Of a stretch of DNA of 64,000 bases, positions 35,487 to 47,300 are shown piece after piece. Source of the stretch: Hofstenia miamia (taxonomy: Eukaryota > Xenacoelomorpha > Acoela). The stretch's first letter is position 1; every line of letters starts with the position of its first letter. The position numbers were made by a program, and so were the translations under genes. The notes beneath the pieces were generated by a model. That model had not been told where the DNA came from. It worked only from the letters and a program-made list of their open reading frames with translations, and ran no database searches. The DNA lies in contig SCFE01000004.1 of NCBI GenBank assembly GCA_004352715.1, forward strand, positions 1-64,000, in the 5' to 3' direction.

Positions 35487-36188
35487 NNNNNNNNNNNNNN
35501 NNNNNNNNNNNNNNNNNNNNNNNNNNNNNNNNNNNNNNNNNNNNNNNNNNNNNNNNNNNNNNNNNNNNNNNNNNNNNNNNNNNNNNNNNNNNNNNNNNNN
35601 NNNNNNNNNNNNNNNNNNNNNNNNNNNNNNNNNNNNNNNNNNNNNNNNNNNNNNNNNNNNNNNNNNNNNNNNNNNNNNNNNNNNNNNNNNNNNNNNNNNN
35701 NNNNNNNNNNNNNNNNNNNNNNNNNNNNNNNNNNNNNNNNNNNNNNNNNNNNNNNNNNNNNNNNNNNNNNNNNNNNNNNNNNNNNNNNNNNNNNNNNNNN
35801 NNNNNNNNNNNNNNNNNNNNNNNNNNNNNNNNNNNNNNNNNNNNNNNNNNNNNNNNNNNNNNNNNNNNNNNNNNNNNNNNNNNNNNNNNNNNNNNNNNNN
35901 NNNNNNNNNNNNNNNNNNNNNNNNNNNNNNNNNNNNNNNNNNNNNNNNNNNNNNNNNNNNNNNNNNNNNNNNNNNNNNNNNNNNNNNNNNNNNNNNNNNN
36001 NNNNNNNNNNNNNNNNNNNNNNNNNNNNNNNNNNNNNNNNNNNNNNNNNNNNNNNNNNNNNNNNNNNNNNNNNNNNNNNNNNNNNNNNNNNNNNNNNNNN
36101 NNNNNNNNNNNNNNNNNNNNNNNNNNNNNNNNNNNNNNNNNNNNNNNNNNNNNNNNNNNNNNNNNNNNNNNNNNNNNNNNNNNNNNNN
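35487..36188. other. Assembly gap (702 N) in a (TA)n run
   Basis: The gap is bordered by (TA)n on both sides (about 35449-35486 and 36189-36200). The real content is unknown. Confidence 0.99.
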
Positions 36189-36263
36189 ATATATATATAT
36201 TGATGTTCAAGGAACTAATTGTAGTCAGCCGACAATTTCATCCATTAGTATAATATCTGTCTA

Positions 36264-36495
36264 CAGGGGCGCACACTGGTTTTTCTGACGGGGAGTAATT
36301 TAAGTCATGATCAAGTGAGTCACAAAATTTTGAAAATATTGAATAAATAAACCTTAATATGCAATTCAGGACCTTAGTTATTTACTTTTTTCCATATATT
36401 GCTGAAAATTTTTTGATTTAACCAATAAAAATCAATTTTGAAAATCTGACAGGGGAACATCCCACCATGTCCATCCTTGCGTACGCCACCCGCCT
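36264..36495. mobile_element. MITE related to the one at 6408
   Basis: Starts CAGGGGCGCACACTGG and ends CCTTGCGTACGCCACCC. The right half (GAAAATTTTTTGATTTAACC, then AATTTTGAAAA, then TTGCGTACGCCAC) matches the right half of the 6408-6645 element. 36496-36760 is featureless. Confidence 0.5.
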
Positions 36496-36785
36496 GCCGG
36501 TACTACAAGTGGTAACTGCGGATTGTATATATTACATACGACAATTTATGACACAAGAATAAAAAAATGAAAAACATATAATGCACCTTCATGTATGTAC
36601 GGGTTTATTCCAGACTTTATGTCTTGGATAATTTAATAAAATCATATTAAGCTTTGGACCTTTGTTTTTCAAAGGCATACACAAACAAGGCCCAAAAATC
36701 CCCAAAAAAATCCCACACGCCATTATTTTTCAAATATGCTTTCAAATTTTTGTAATTGCACGCATATATATATATATATATATAT

Positions 36786-37785
36786 NNNNNNNNNNNNNNN
36801 NNNNNNNNNNNNNNNNNNNNNNNNNNNNNNNNNNNNNNNNNNNNNNNNNNNNNNNNNNNNNNNNNNNNNNNNNNNNNNNNNNNNNNNNNNNNNNNNNNNN
36901 NNNNNNNNNNNNNNNNNNNNNNNNNNNNNNNNNNNNNNNNNNNNNNNNNNNNNNNNNNNNNNNNNNNNNNNNNNNNNNNNNNNNNNNNNNNNNNNNNNNN
37001 NNNNNNNNNNNNNNNNNNNNNNNNNNNNNNNNNNNNNNNNNNNNNNNNNNNNNNNNNNNNNNNNNNNNNNNNNNNNNNNNNNNNNNNNNNNNNNNNNNNN
37101 NNNNNNNNNNNNNNNNNNNNNNNNNNNNNNNNNNNNNNNNNNNNNNNNNNNNNNNNNNNNNNNNNNNNNNNNNNNNNNNNNNNNNNNNNNNNNNNNNNNN
37201 NNNNNNNNNNNNNNNNNNNNNNNNNNNNNNNNNNNNNNNNNNNNNNNNNNNNNNNNNNNNNNNNNNNNNNNNNNNNNNNNNNNNNNNNNNNNNNNNNNNN
37301 NNNNNNNNNNNNNNNNNNNNNNNNNNNNNNNNNNNNNNNNNNNNNNNNNNNNNNNNNNNNNNNNNNNNNNNNNNNNNNNNNNNNNNNNNNNNNNNNNNNN
37401 NNNNNNNNNNNNNNNNNNNNNNNNNNNNNNNNNNNNNNNNNNNNNNNNNNNNNNNNNNNNNNNNNNNNNNNNNNNNNNNNNNNNNNNNNNNNNNNNNNNN
37501 NNNNNNNNNNNNNNNNNNNNNNNNNNNNNNNNNNNNNNNNNNNNNNNNNNNNNNNNNNNNNNNNNNNNNNNNNNNNNNNNNNNNNNNNNNNNNNNNNNNN
37601 NNNNNNNNNNNNNNNNNNNNNNNNNNNNNNNNNNNNNNNNNNNNNNNNNNNNNNNNNNNNNNNNNNNNNNNNNNNNNNNNNNNNNNNNNNNNNNNNNNNN
37701 NNNNNNNNNNNNNNNNNNNNNNNNNNNNNNNNNNNNNNNNNNNNNNNNNNNNNNNNNNNNNNNNNNNNNNNNNNNNNNNNNNNNN
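36786..37785. other. Assembly gap (1000 N)
   Basis: Exactly 1000 Ns after a (TA)n run. The gap removes the catalytic part of the transposase whose N-terminus is at 37786-38144. Confidence 0.99.
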
Positions 37786-38144
37786 GGACGCAATTTTAAG
37801 TCATATTTCATTATTCTCCAGGACGTAGAGCTTGAACAACCCACTTCATTAGAAATATTTCTGGTTGCTGGCAAAATTCCTTCTTCTCTCAGCCTTGCAA
37901 TTGCTTCCATCACAGCCTCAGAATCTTTATCAGATCTGCAATCTCCTCTACCACTTCTTGATAGATCATCGACACTTCCATGTTCTTCAAACTTTTTAAT
38001 CAATGCTCTTAAAGTGGATTCCTTTGGTCGACAAGAGAAATCTTTTATTCCATGTAAAGAACAAAACTTTCTGATTGCAGCAGCATAGCTCTGACTATTC
38101 TTATAAAACATCACAACCAATTCAGTTTTGTCTTTCTTTTCCAT
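37786..38144 (-). pseudogene. Transposase N-terminus, Tc1/mariner superfamily (cut by gap)
   Basis: About 119 residues from an ATG at 38142-38144 to the gap edge. The start MEKKDKTELVVMFYKNSQSY, then SLHGIKDFSCRPKESTLRAL, then IKKFEEHGSVDDLSRSGRG is the DUF4817-type helix-turn-helix found at the N-terminus of one large group of mariner-like transposases. It ends in a second helical DNA-binding segment (NEVGCSSSTSWRIMKYDL). The DDE part would lie in the gap. The sequence differs from the complete transposase at 38610-39650, so this is a different family. Whether it is intact is unknown. The frame shown is open. Confidence 0.7.
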
Positions 38145-38492
38145 CTTAAAATAAACCTGAACAATCAGCACTATCGATTTCCAATAAACNTATATATATA
38201 TATATATAGTAAAATTACTATCAACCCATCCAAAAAGGTGATTAGGAATATTTTCATAACTTAAAAAAATTCTTGAAAACTAAATGTTTTTATTTTATTG
38301 AAATGTAATCTAAAGATCTATAGGACACATCATGGTGTAAAGTTTGAATGAAATACATTTTACAAATTTTACTAGATCATTGAAAAAGCGGTTTCTATTA
38401 ACCCCATTTAGTGGCACTGAGGAATTTTCGTTTGTAAGTTTTATTGCAAAATTTAAATTAATTTTTCTTAATTCATACATATCATATATAGA

Positions 38493-39790
38493 GGGTTGCT
38501 CCAGAAAAAATGCCACAACTTTAATTTCCGATTATTTAGGAACAGACAGAGATACAAGAACAAACTTTTGAATTTTGAAAAGCTAACATGATGGCAATTT
38601 GTCCAACACTCAAACAAACTTCTTGAAGTGTATGTGTTCGATGTGAGCACTACGTCGACTGAAACATGCTTTGATCCGGAGAGAGAAATTCTCCGCGACT
38701 TTGCGGCATGTCTCTGCCGTCACATTGGCTGCATAAACTTCGACAGTCAGCTATAAATGGTCAAGGATAGTTGGTTTGCATGCAAACACTTCTCCCTTAG
38801 ACGCTCCGCAGAACCAAAAGTCCAAGAGATTGAGGTCAGGGCTATGAGGTGCCCACTCATGTGTTGTGCGGAAACTGATCACGCGGGATCCGAAAAGCTC
38901 CTTCAGCAAATTGAGAGAATCCTGAGCTGTATGGGGCGTAGCTCCATCTTGCTGAAACCACATTCCGCTCTTTTGAAGGACAGTGAACCTTTGACCAAGT
39001 TCAGTGCTGAATTTGTTAATGATTTCACTGTAACGCTCGCTGTTGACTGTCACTGTCTTGCCACGCCTGTCTTGAAATCAATACGGTCCGATAAGACCAT
39101 GTATGCGGTTGAATGCGATAAATGCAGTCACTTTGGCGCCCTTCAGATGTTTCTCACTCACCTCCTCAGAAGGCTCCTCACCCCAGAAAACGTTTTTGTG
39201 ATTGTTTAACGCTTCATTGAGGTGATAATGAGCCTCATCGCTGAACCAGATGTTGTTCAACCACCTAGGCGAGCGCTCCAGCCTCTCGTTCAACCACTCA
39301 CACATTTCAAGCTTCAGATCATTCCTCATGGAGCGCAGCAGTGTGGTTGATGTAAGGCTTAACTCTTGTGCCCGTCTGCGATAGGACATTTTTGGGCTTC
39401 TCACAACTGACTCCTTGATTTCCAGGCGTTTCTCTGGCGTTACGATTGGTTTAGCGCCACTTCTACCCTTGTTGCAATTGTATAGTGTTTGCTCCTTTTC
39501 GAAGTGTTTAACAATCCTCCAGATTGACTTGTTGTCTAGTGTTCTACGGTGAAATCCAAATTCGTTTTGGAATTTGCGACGAACCTGCACGTACGATTGT
39601 GTCTCGTACCAGAATTGGGCAATTTTTTGCTTCTGCTCCAAAGTGAACATTTCACAGCCGATCTGAAAAAGAAAAACACGGTTAAAATTGCCGCTAAGTT
39701 TTTAACAAGCCCTGAATAGGATATTTTGGTAAAACAAAAATTACAATTTTTACAGCCAAAATAAGTTGTGGCATTTTTTCTGGAGCACCC
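38493..39790 (-). mobile_element. Complete mariner-like DNA transposon with terminal inverted repeats
   Basis: Terminal inverted repeats at 38493-38522 (GGGTTGCTCCAGAAAAAATG...) and 39762-39790 differ at about one position over 28 bp. The element is about 1.3 kb, has TA dinucleotides just outside both ends, and contains one transposase gene on the minus strand. Structure and size are those of an autonomous mariner-type element, now inactive because of two nonsense codons. Confidence 0.88.
38610..39650 (-). pseudogene. mariner-like transposase, DD41D spacing, two in-frame stops
   Basis: This would be a 346-residue cut-and-paste transposase. The whole length stays in one frame but is broken by TGA at 39078-39080 and TAG at 38751-38753. 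Before the first stop come the DUF4817-type HTH (MFTLEQKQKIAQFWYETQSY...) and the first catalytic Asp in WFSDEAHYHLN. Between the stops come the second Asp in WFQQDGATPHT and the third in APHSPDLNLLDFW; I count 41 residues between these two Asp, hence DD41D. After the second stop the C-terminus VEVYAANVTAETCRKVAENF continues normally to TGA at 38610-38612. No frameshifts, so inactivation is recent. The DD41D class includes the rosa group; assignment to it is inference from spacing only. Confidence 0.88.
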
Positions 39791-39792
39791 GA

Positions 39793-39828
<36 letters not shown>

Positions 39829-39849
39829 CATATATATATATATATATAT
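39793..39849. repeat. (TA)n microsatellite
   Basis: TA repeats with one interruption (TTTATACA), directly beside the mariner right end. Confidence 0.9.
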
Positions 39850-39985
39850 GTTAATTACGTAATTAATTTTGTCGCAACACTCAATCTACGTATAATCATT
39901 GATTGGTAGAATAAATTTTTCATACTCACCAATAAGAAATCAACTCTTCATTTAAATTCGACACTCAAAAACCTATTCTCCAATC

Positions 39986-40332
39986 ATGAATAAAACAGCA
40001 GAAACGTTTTTGCAGAATGCCTCCACCCTGCAGCTTGTTATCACAACATTTGAAAATGTTTTCTCGTTGATGTTCAACTTTATAGTTTTAACTATGTATT
40101 TATCTTCACACAAACTGCAACTTTCCGTTTCAAATACCTTCTGTGCTAGTTTAGCAAGCGTTGACTTTTTTACATCGTTTTTATTCATGTTTAAGACTGT
40201 TCTTCAGCCCTTAGTGCACCCGAGCCCTGGAGTTTGGACAACATTGGTCTGCCACCTACTTGATTCCACTTATCTAATGTGGGCGGTTATCGGTAGTTCG
40301 TGGTATCATATTGTCCTCATAACACTTGACAG
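39986..40332 (+). CDS. GPCR first exon (TM1-TM3), rest not found
   Basis: An open exon of 116 codons starting at ATG 39986 and ending in a strong donor, GACAG|GTAAGA. The N-terminus has NKT and NAS glycosylation sites. TM1 is about 22-42, TM2 about 50-72 (NTFCASLASVDFFTSFLFM). TM3 starts with a Cys (LVCHLLDSTYLMW) and ends VLITLDR at the intron, where the DRY-type motif is expected. This is class A receptor architecture, different from the receptor at 28109. A phase-compatible acceptor (TTTTGCAG, exon from 40421) gives DR-PYTSPFCKYF and then a stop near 40549, with no TM4. So the gene is truncated here, has distant exons I missed, or is a pseudogene. Confidence 0.6.
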
Positions 40333-41939
40333 GTAAGAAATGAAGTGACCTAAAAGCTATATTATTTAAAGAGTAAACTTCTAAAAATAATTTTCTAGTA
40401 AGTATAGTTTTGTTTTGCAGGCCATACACGAGCCCGTTTTGTAAATATTTTCCTAATATTAACTTTGTCCTTATACACATTTTGAAATATTTTATGTTTT
40501 TAAGTTGCTTGCGAAATATGTTGACGTCTTTTAGTTGCAGATTGTTATAACAACGATGAATTCTAGCTCATATGACATAGGCAAATATAGTGTTACAGAT
40601 TCACTCTTATTATAACTAAAACTTGAAGATTATTGCAAGTTAAAATCTTGAAAATTTACCAAAACTCATCATATTGATGAATCTAGGCGGCCCACGATGT
40701 AATTTTTGTAGGCTTGATCGATCAATGAATAGGTTCAACGTAATCATGCATGTACATACGACTTAATCCAGATTTTACAGGCAGCAACAAGTGACAATGC
40801 AAAAAATACCGAATTAAAAAGGTGATATANGGATGACCTACAAAATATATTGGAGTCAAGAGAGCATTTTTAGTATATAAAAACGGGGCCAAACTTACTA
40901 CGTTTTATTAATTATTTTAAAGACATAAAATTTGTGTTATATTGAAATAGTATTGAAATTACTTATAGATAACTGAACATTAATTATCCTATAACTTCCT
41001 GATTCTATATCTGATTCATATGCTGAATTTTTAATCTTGAAATTGCAGATGATATTCTTAAAAGTCATGCTGATTTAAAAAAAATTACTTAAGGATATTA
41101 GAGGTCTTCCACTTAAAAATCGAATCATCTTTCGAATTCCACCAAAAAATTGTATGTTTTAGTTTTGCAAATTCGGGTTGCTACTCTAGTTTAGAGCTTA
41201 GACTCACGACACTTAAGGTGTCTAATTAGCCGAAGTAATCTCTGTAAAGGCAGAGACTAAAAATCCCAGGAATATGTTTTCAATGCTTAGTAAAAGTTGC
41301 TTTATCTAAGTTGCGAGATTTTAAGAAGTAAAACAAAAATTCTTGATTTGAAAACATTTTTTAGTCATTGGTTAAAGATGCAACTGTTTCCAATGCAAGG
41401 ATCAAAAAAAATCCTCACCCACGACTACTTAAGTTGTTTATATTGTCTGCCAGTGTTCTATATATCGAATAAATAAGACAAAGAATATGAAAATATTTAT
41501 TGGCTTTGAAGTTGCAGCTGGTTCAAAAGTAATCTACAAATGCTTTGATTGTTAAAAGTAATATAGAATAATAATGTTTTTGAATTTTAATTTGAGTTTG
41601 TCCATTAATTAAGACCCACCAACATTTGGTCATTGTTTGAAATTTGAAACAGTGTGAAAACATGTTATGGATAGGTATCCGATTTTACATAATTTTTATT
41701 ACCCTCTACAATTTCAAAAATGAATCAATGTGTAAAGTTTCAAAAAATGATTAAGGCCTCAATAAATTCAACAAAATAAAAAATGACAGATAATGATCTA
41801 TAAGTAAGGTTGCGAACTTTGCTCAACCCCAACGAGGATTGCTTGAAATGAATATTGCAGTCCTTTTCAAATACTTGACAGTTCGGAAATTTAATTGTTC
41901 AAGCTCTGAAAAAGTATTGAGCATTATTAGAAGTGCTGT
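40333..41939. other. Non-coding stretch
   Basis: Searched for TM4-TM7 of the receptor started upstream; none seen. An N at 40830 marks a join. No repeats recognised. Confidence 0.4.
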
Positions 41940-42121
41940 GCATCCCAATATACCTTAACCGGATTATCCGGACCGGATATCTTCATAACTTAACCGATTT
42001 TAACCGGAATTAACTGGATCTTTGAAAATTCAAATTAAATAAAATATATTCTATTTCTATCTTTCAAAATAAAATTGGTCTATTCCTATGTCCTATGTGC
42101 TACCATAAATTTGATGTATAT

Positions 42122-42192
<71 letters not shown>

Positions 42193-42600
42193 TGTATATA
42201 TCGTCCTCGTGGCTTTAGACATGAGATTTTTATAAAGCAAGCATTAATGAAGAAAGGATACGTTATCCAAACCGATGTTGATAGAAAAGATTATGTTAAG
42301 AAAGTTAGAACTTTATCAATGAATTTATCTATTTGAAGTACAATCTAACAACAACAATGTGAATTCCAACATGTTGGATTTGATGCATCATTATCTCTTA
42401 ACTTTGATAATTAGATTAGGACTAGAATGAAAACAATTTCTATTCTTTTGTAATCAATGAATTTTGAAAATCAAAATAAAATTTCTTAACCGTATTTTAA
42501 CCTAATTAACCGGCTCCTGCCGATTAACCGGCTTTAACCGGACCGGACTGGTTTAACCGGTTTTAACCTTACCGGATTAACCGGACCAATCCAGCAGCAA
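41940..42600. mobile_element. Non-autonomous element with TTAACCGG subterminal repeats
   Basis: Both ends carry clustered AACCGG/CCGGTT words in both directions: 41953-42020 (CCTTAACCGGATTATCCGG...) and 42487-42592 (ATTAACCGG, CTTTAACCGGACCGG, GTTTAACCGGTTTTAACC...). Short repeats flanking an unrelated AT-rich interior with a (TA)n run (42115-42186) are typical of hAT-like non-autonomous elements, whose transposase binds subterminal repeats. Exact ends and target duplication were not resolved. A phrase of similar type (GGTCCAGTCCGGTC) occurs near 43977-43990. Confidence 0.45.
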
Positions 42601-43102
42601 TTGTTAGCGTAATCATTGTAAGAACGGTGGGAAGAGGATGGTTTCAAATACATGCTATTATTTCACTAACATTTCTACAAAGGAATTTCCATATTTTTAT
42701 CATATATTTTTGAAGACATAGAAAATGATCAGCATATAGGCCTACACAAACAGCCCTTAGGGTACATTCTCAATTTTTTTGCTATTCAAATGCAATGATT
42801 TACCATAAATATAGTTTATATATATATATAAAGAATTTAGACTTACTTATCTCAGACAGTTCGAAGAACAAATTTTATTGTTCATTTAATTGATTCGAAA
42901 AACTTTTTAAATCATTTATTTGCAGTATATTTCAAATTTTGATAACCAGGCCAAATGTGCTGTAAACATTTTTTACATTTAGATTATTAAAGCAAGCAAG
43001 CTTTGATAAAAAAGTGAAGTATCATTAATATTGAATAGATTAATATTGAATAGCAGAAAGATATTTTACGTTGATTCAAATTATGTATATATATATATAT
43101 GA

Positions 43103-43137
<35 letters not shown>

Positions 43138-44321
43138 GTATATATATATATATATCTTTGATTCGATTCCATTAATAATACTAGCATGTCAATAGGCTTT
43201 GCAATTCTACTGGAATGAGTGTAAATACCCCTGAATAACTATATTGAATAACATATTCGCTTTACTGATATAATATTTATTTTCATTTTGCTGTAACTAT
43301 GTATTGACATCAGGTTTGTTATTCGATTCGTAATATGGGGTAAATGTCACCAAGTGGAAATCGGGAGGGCACAAAGTCACTGGTGCGCAGCAATATATGT
43401 ACACATTTATATCGAAATGTACAATAAAAAATTTATAATAAAAAACACCCAAATCATTCGACATATTTATTAATTATCATTCATTGCTTGCCTCATCTAA
43501 TTAACTAACACCTTCCGCAGAAACAATTTGATTGTATCAGATATAAATCTACACTTAATAGTATGGTCAGTTTAGCAGTAGCTTATCAATTGCCAAATTA
43601 ATTATAATTTAGGTATATCACATAACTACTTCGCATTTGATTATTAAATGCACACCCAGTGTGAAAAGCCACACGAAATTCCAGAATTATTTTTTTATTA
43701 ACACACCCCAGCCGATTTTCAAAGTAGTAAGATTCTCCATAATATCTAAAGTATTAGCTTACAATTCATGCTGGTAATAACAAAAATTGTTTTGGAAACC
43801 ACATTATGTAAATTTAACATTTAAGAGTTCTAAGCAAATCGGAAGCTCATAGAGTTATAATTTTGAAAATATCAAACATTTTGAAATCAGAACACCAATA
43901 TTCATTGCAAAAAATCTCATATGAAAAGGAATGTGGGTGAAAATTTAATTCTCTGGTCTGGTTCTAATATATTTGGTCCAGTCCGGTCTTAATATGGGAA
44001 AAAGCGGACCACTTCCAGCTCAGGGGTTGAAAAGTACATTTCGAGAAATGTTTTATTTGCCTTAACGAAAACAAACTTCTAAATCAAAAAATGAACTGAA
44101 CAAATATTAACGCATGCAAACCATACAATTTCAATCAATGATATTTGAAATTGCATTAATGTATAAAAGAAAATCACTGTCAGAGACTATAAGTCATGAA
44201 TAAGATTATGTGTTTGTGGGAGCTTATAATTCGTTTTATGAAATGAAGTTTTAAATTTAAATTAAGAAACAGCTTCATTTCAAAAATATGATGTACAAAA
44301 AATCGATACTAAAGCTGTATA
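42601..44321. other. Non-coding stretch downstream of the PFK gene
   Basis: Contains a (TA)n run at about 43083-43155. No gene seen. The sequence next to 44322 should include the PFK 3' UTR. Confidence 0.4.
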
Positions 44322-47300
44322 TTAGTCAGTGGATGCATCATCAATACACACTGACTGAGTTAAATATTCTGATTTATACATCGCAAGAATGCGAAGTAAC
44401 GGACGTAGTTTCATCCACCATTGATCTTTAGGAATCTCCTTGCTGTAATTAGTCTTTGCATCCAACCATGTGACAGGCTGAAACTCTAGTTTTCGCTTGT
44501 TCATGCCTAAAAGACAAGCTGAATGCGCAGAAACAACCACAATGCTGTTGTCACAATGGCAGTTTTCTCTGATTTGATTTGTGATCCACATTGCGGCTTT
44601 AACACCCATTTTAGTTCCATAATTACGATCAAATGGTGAAGGCTGACCACCTTGTTGCATATGACCAAGAACATTCAATCGAGATGAGAAATGCTCTTTT
44701 CCTTCTTCAGAGTATAGTCTTTTAATAAAATCAGAATTGTAATTCTTGTTTGCTTTTTCATTGATTATTACAAGACCACGTAAAATTCCTCCCTTTATTT
44801 TATCAATCAAGTGAAATACATCATCTTTAAGTTCAGTAATGCCAAATTCTTCTTCATTTATATAGGCGGAATCAGCACCAGAAGCTAGTGCTGCCATTGT
44901 TGCTAAGTAACCGCAATAGCCACCCATTGTCTCTATAATGAACACACGCTTTCTAATTCCACTAGCTGATTGATTGATTGTATCACAAGCATGAACAATA
45001 GAATTCAAGCCCGTATCGCTCCCAAGGGACAACTCAGTGCCAGGGATGTTGTTAATAGTGGAAGCTGGGATAACGACCATTGGAATGCAAAATTCTTTGT
45101 ATTTCTCCCGAGCAGCTGATAAGATTTTTATTGACATAAAAGCTTCAAACCCACCAACCAATATCAGACCAGTAATACTATATTTGGAAAATTGTTCAGC
45201 AATTTTATCTAAATTATCTTCAGGTGTAGTTCGCTTTGTTCCCAATAGGGATGCACCTTGGGAAATATAGTTAGCAACCGATGCCCATTTAGCAAAGAAC
45301 ACTTTATCAGTAACTAGTCCTTCAAAACCTTCATTGACAAGAAGCACAGGAAAAGCATCAGCTAATAAAGTTCGAGTTATTGCTCTAACGCATGCATTCA
45401 TCCCTGCTGCGGGAGCACCAACATTTAAAACTGCTATTACTTGTGGTTGCTTCCCATCAATTCTAAATTGATTTGTATCATCCCCTGAAATGTGAAATGC
45501 TTCTGGTGGAATACGATGATTTAACTTTCTATATATTTCTAAATTGTTATTAAAGCTTTTCCCTCGTAATTCTAAAGCTAGTTTATAATTTCCAGCTGCT
45601 AGAGCTTCCGAAGTTTTAAGTGTTCTGTTTACACAAGCCATTAATGGAAGTCGTGCTGCCATATTTCCTATCAAAGACACAACACATGCAGAACTGTCTG
45701 GAGTTGCATCACGTAAAGCTGCCACAGCTTCTGCACCCATCCGACAAGCAAGAACACGATCAAAGGCTGAGGGATTACCCCCGCGTTGCACATGACCTAA
45801 AATAGTAACTCTTGTATCTTGTTCAGTACGCTGTTTAATTGCATTTTTTACATCATCAGTGGTAATAGGTTTTCCTTTGCGATCAATAGCACCTTCTGCA
45901 ACAATGACAATACATAAGCGGCGACCTTGCTTTCTGTTTGCTTCAAGTTTTTGACACATTTCATCTTCCCATCCGTCATCAGGCGGATCTTCGGGTATAA
46001 AAACCCACTCAGCAGCAGAAGCAATTGCAGCAACTAAAGCTAAGTAGCCACAATACTTCCCCATTACTTCAAGGACAAATGTGCGTTGATGACTAACAGC
46101 TGTAGTAACAATGGCATCGACCGATTCAAGAATGCGATGCAAAGCTGAATCTGCCCCAATAGTCATATCTGTTCCACAAAAATCATTATCAATAGATGCT
46201 ACTATGCCCGCTATGTGTAAATGTGCAAATGTGGTATGTTGCGTTTTTGTGATCTGTTCTTTTTCTGCCAATTCATTTAGAAGATCACTCCACTCTTCTT
46301 TAAACAAATTTGCTCCTATTAGACTACCCCCACCACCTATTACAATTAGATTCACAATTTCTTTATCAATGAGATTCTTAGCAGCCTTTAAACGACCCTC
46401 ACGTTCAAGAAATTGTTTACAAATGTTACTTCCAATAATAGTACCACCTAATTGAATTATTTTACTGACTTTGTNCGCGTTGCACATGACCTAAAATAGT
46501 AACTCTTGTATCTTGTTCAGTACGCTGTTTAATTGCATTTTTTACATCATCAGTGGTAATAGGTTTTCCTTTGCGATCAATAGCACCTTCTGCAACAATG
46601 ACAATACATAAGCGGCGACCTTGCTTTCTGTTTGCTTCAAGTTTTTGACACATTTCATCTTCCCATCCGTCATCAGGCGGATCTTCGGGTATAAAAACCC
46701 ACTCAGCAGCAGAAGCAATTGCAGCAACTAAAGCTAAGTAGCCACAATACTTCCCCATTACTTCAAGGACAAATGTGCGTTGATGACTAACAGCTGTAGT
46801 AACAATGGCATCGACCGATTCAAGAATGCGATGCAAAGCTGAATCTGCCCCAATAGTCATATCTGTTCCACAAAAATCATTATCAATAGATGCTACTATG
46901 CCCGCTATGTGTAAATGTGCAAATGTGGTATGTTGCGTTTTTGTGATCTGTTCTTTTTCTGCCAATTCATTTAGAAGATCACTCCACTCTTCTTTAAACA
47001 AATTTGCTCCTATTAGACTACCCCCACCACCTATTACAATTAGATTCACAATTTCTTTATCAATGAGATTCTTAGCAGCCTTTAAACGACCCTCACGTTC
47101 AAGAAATTGTTTACAAATGTTACTTCCAATAATAGTACCACCTAATTGAATTATTTTACTGACTTTGTTCCAATGTGCTTCTTCAAACTGAGAGCCACCA
47201 TCGATTAAGCCTTGATAACCCTCCATGATTAAGAAAACTCTAGCTCCAAAATTCAGGCCCATTCTAACTACTGACCTTACAGCTGCATTCATACCTTGAG

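Noticed and set aside
40421-40549. Second exon of the 39986 GPCR
   Set aside because: The acceptor and phase fit, but the peptide lacks any TM4-like helix in the right place and soon meets a stop.
42987-43187. Tyr-Ile repeat peptide
   Set aside because: It is translation of a (TA)n microsatellite.
45782-47168. Apparent internal tandem repeat of PFK sequence (an extra third of the gene)
   Set aside because: The copies are identical and meet at a single N. Removing one restores one normal-length frame, so this is an assembly overlap.
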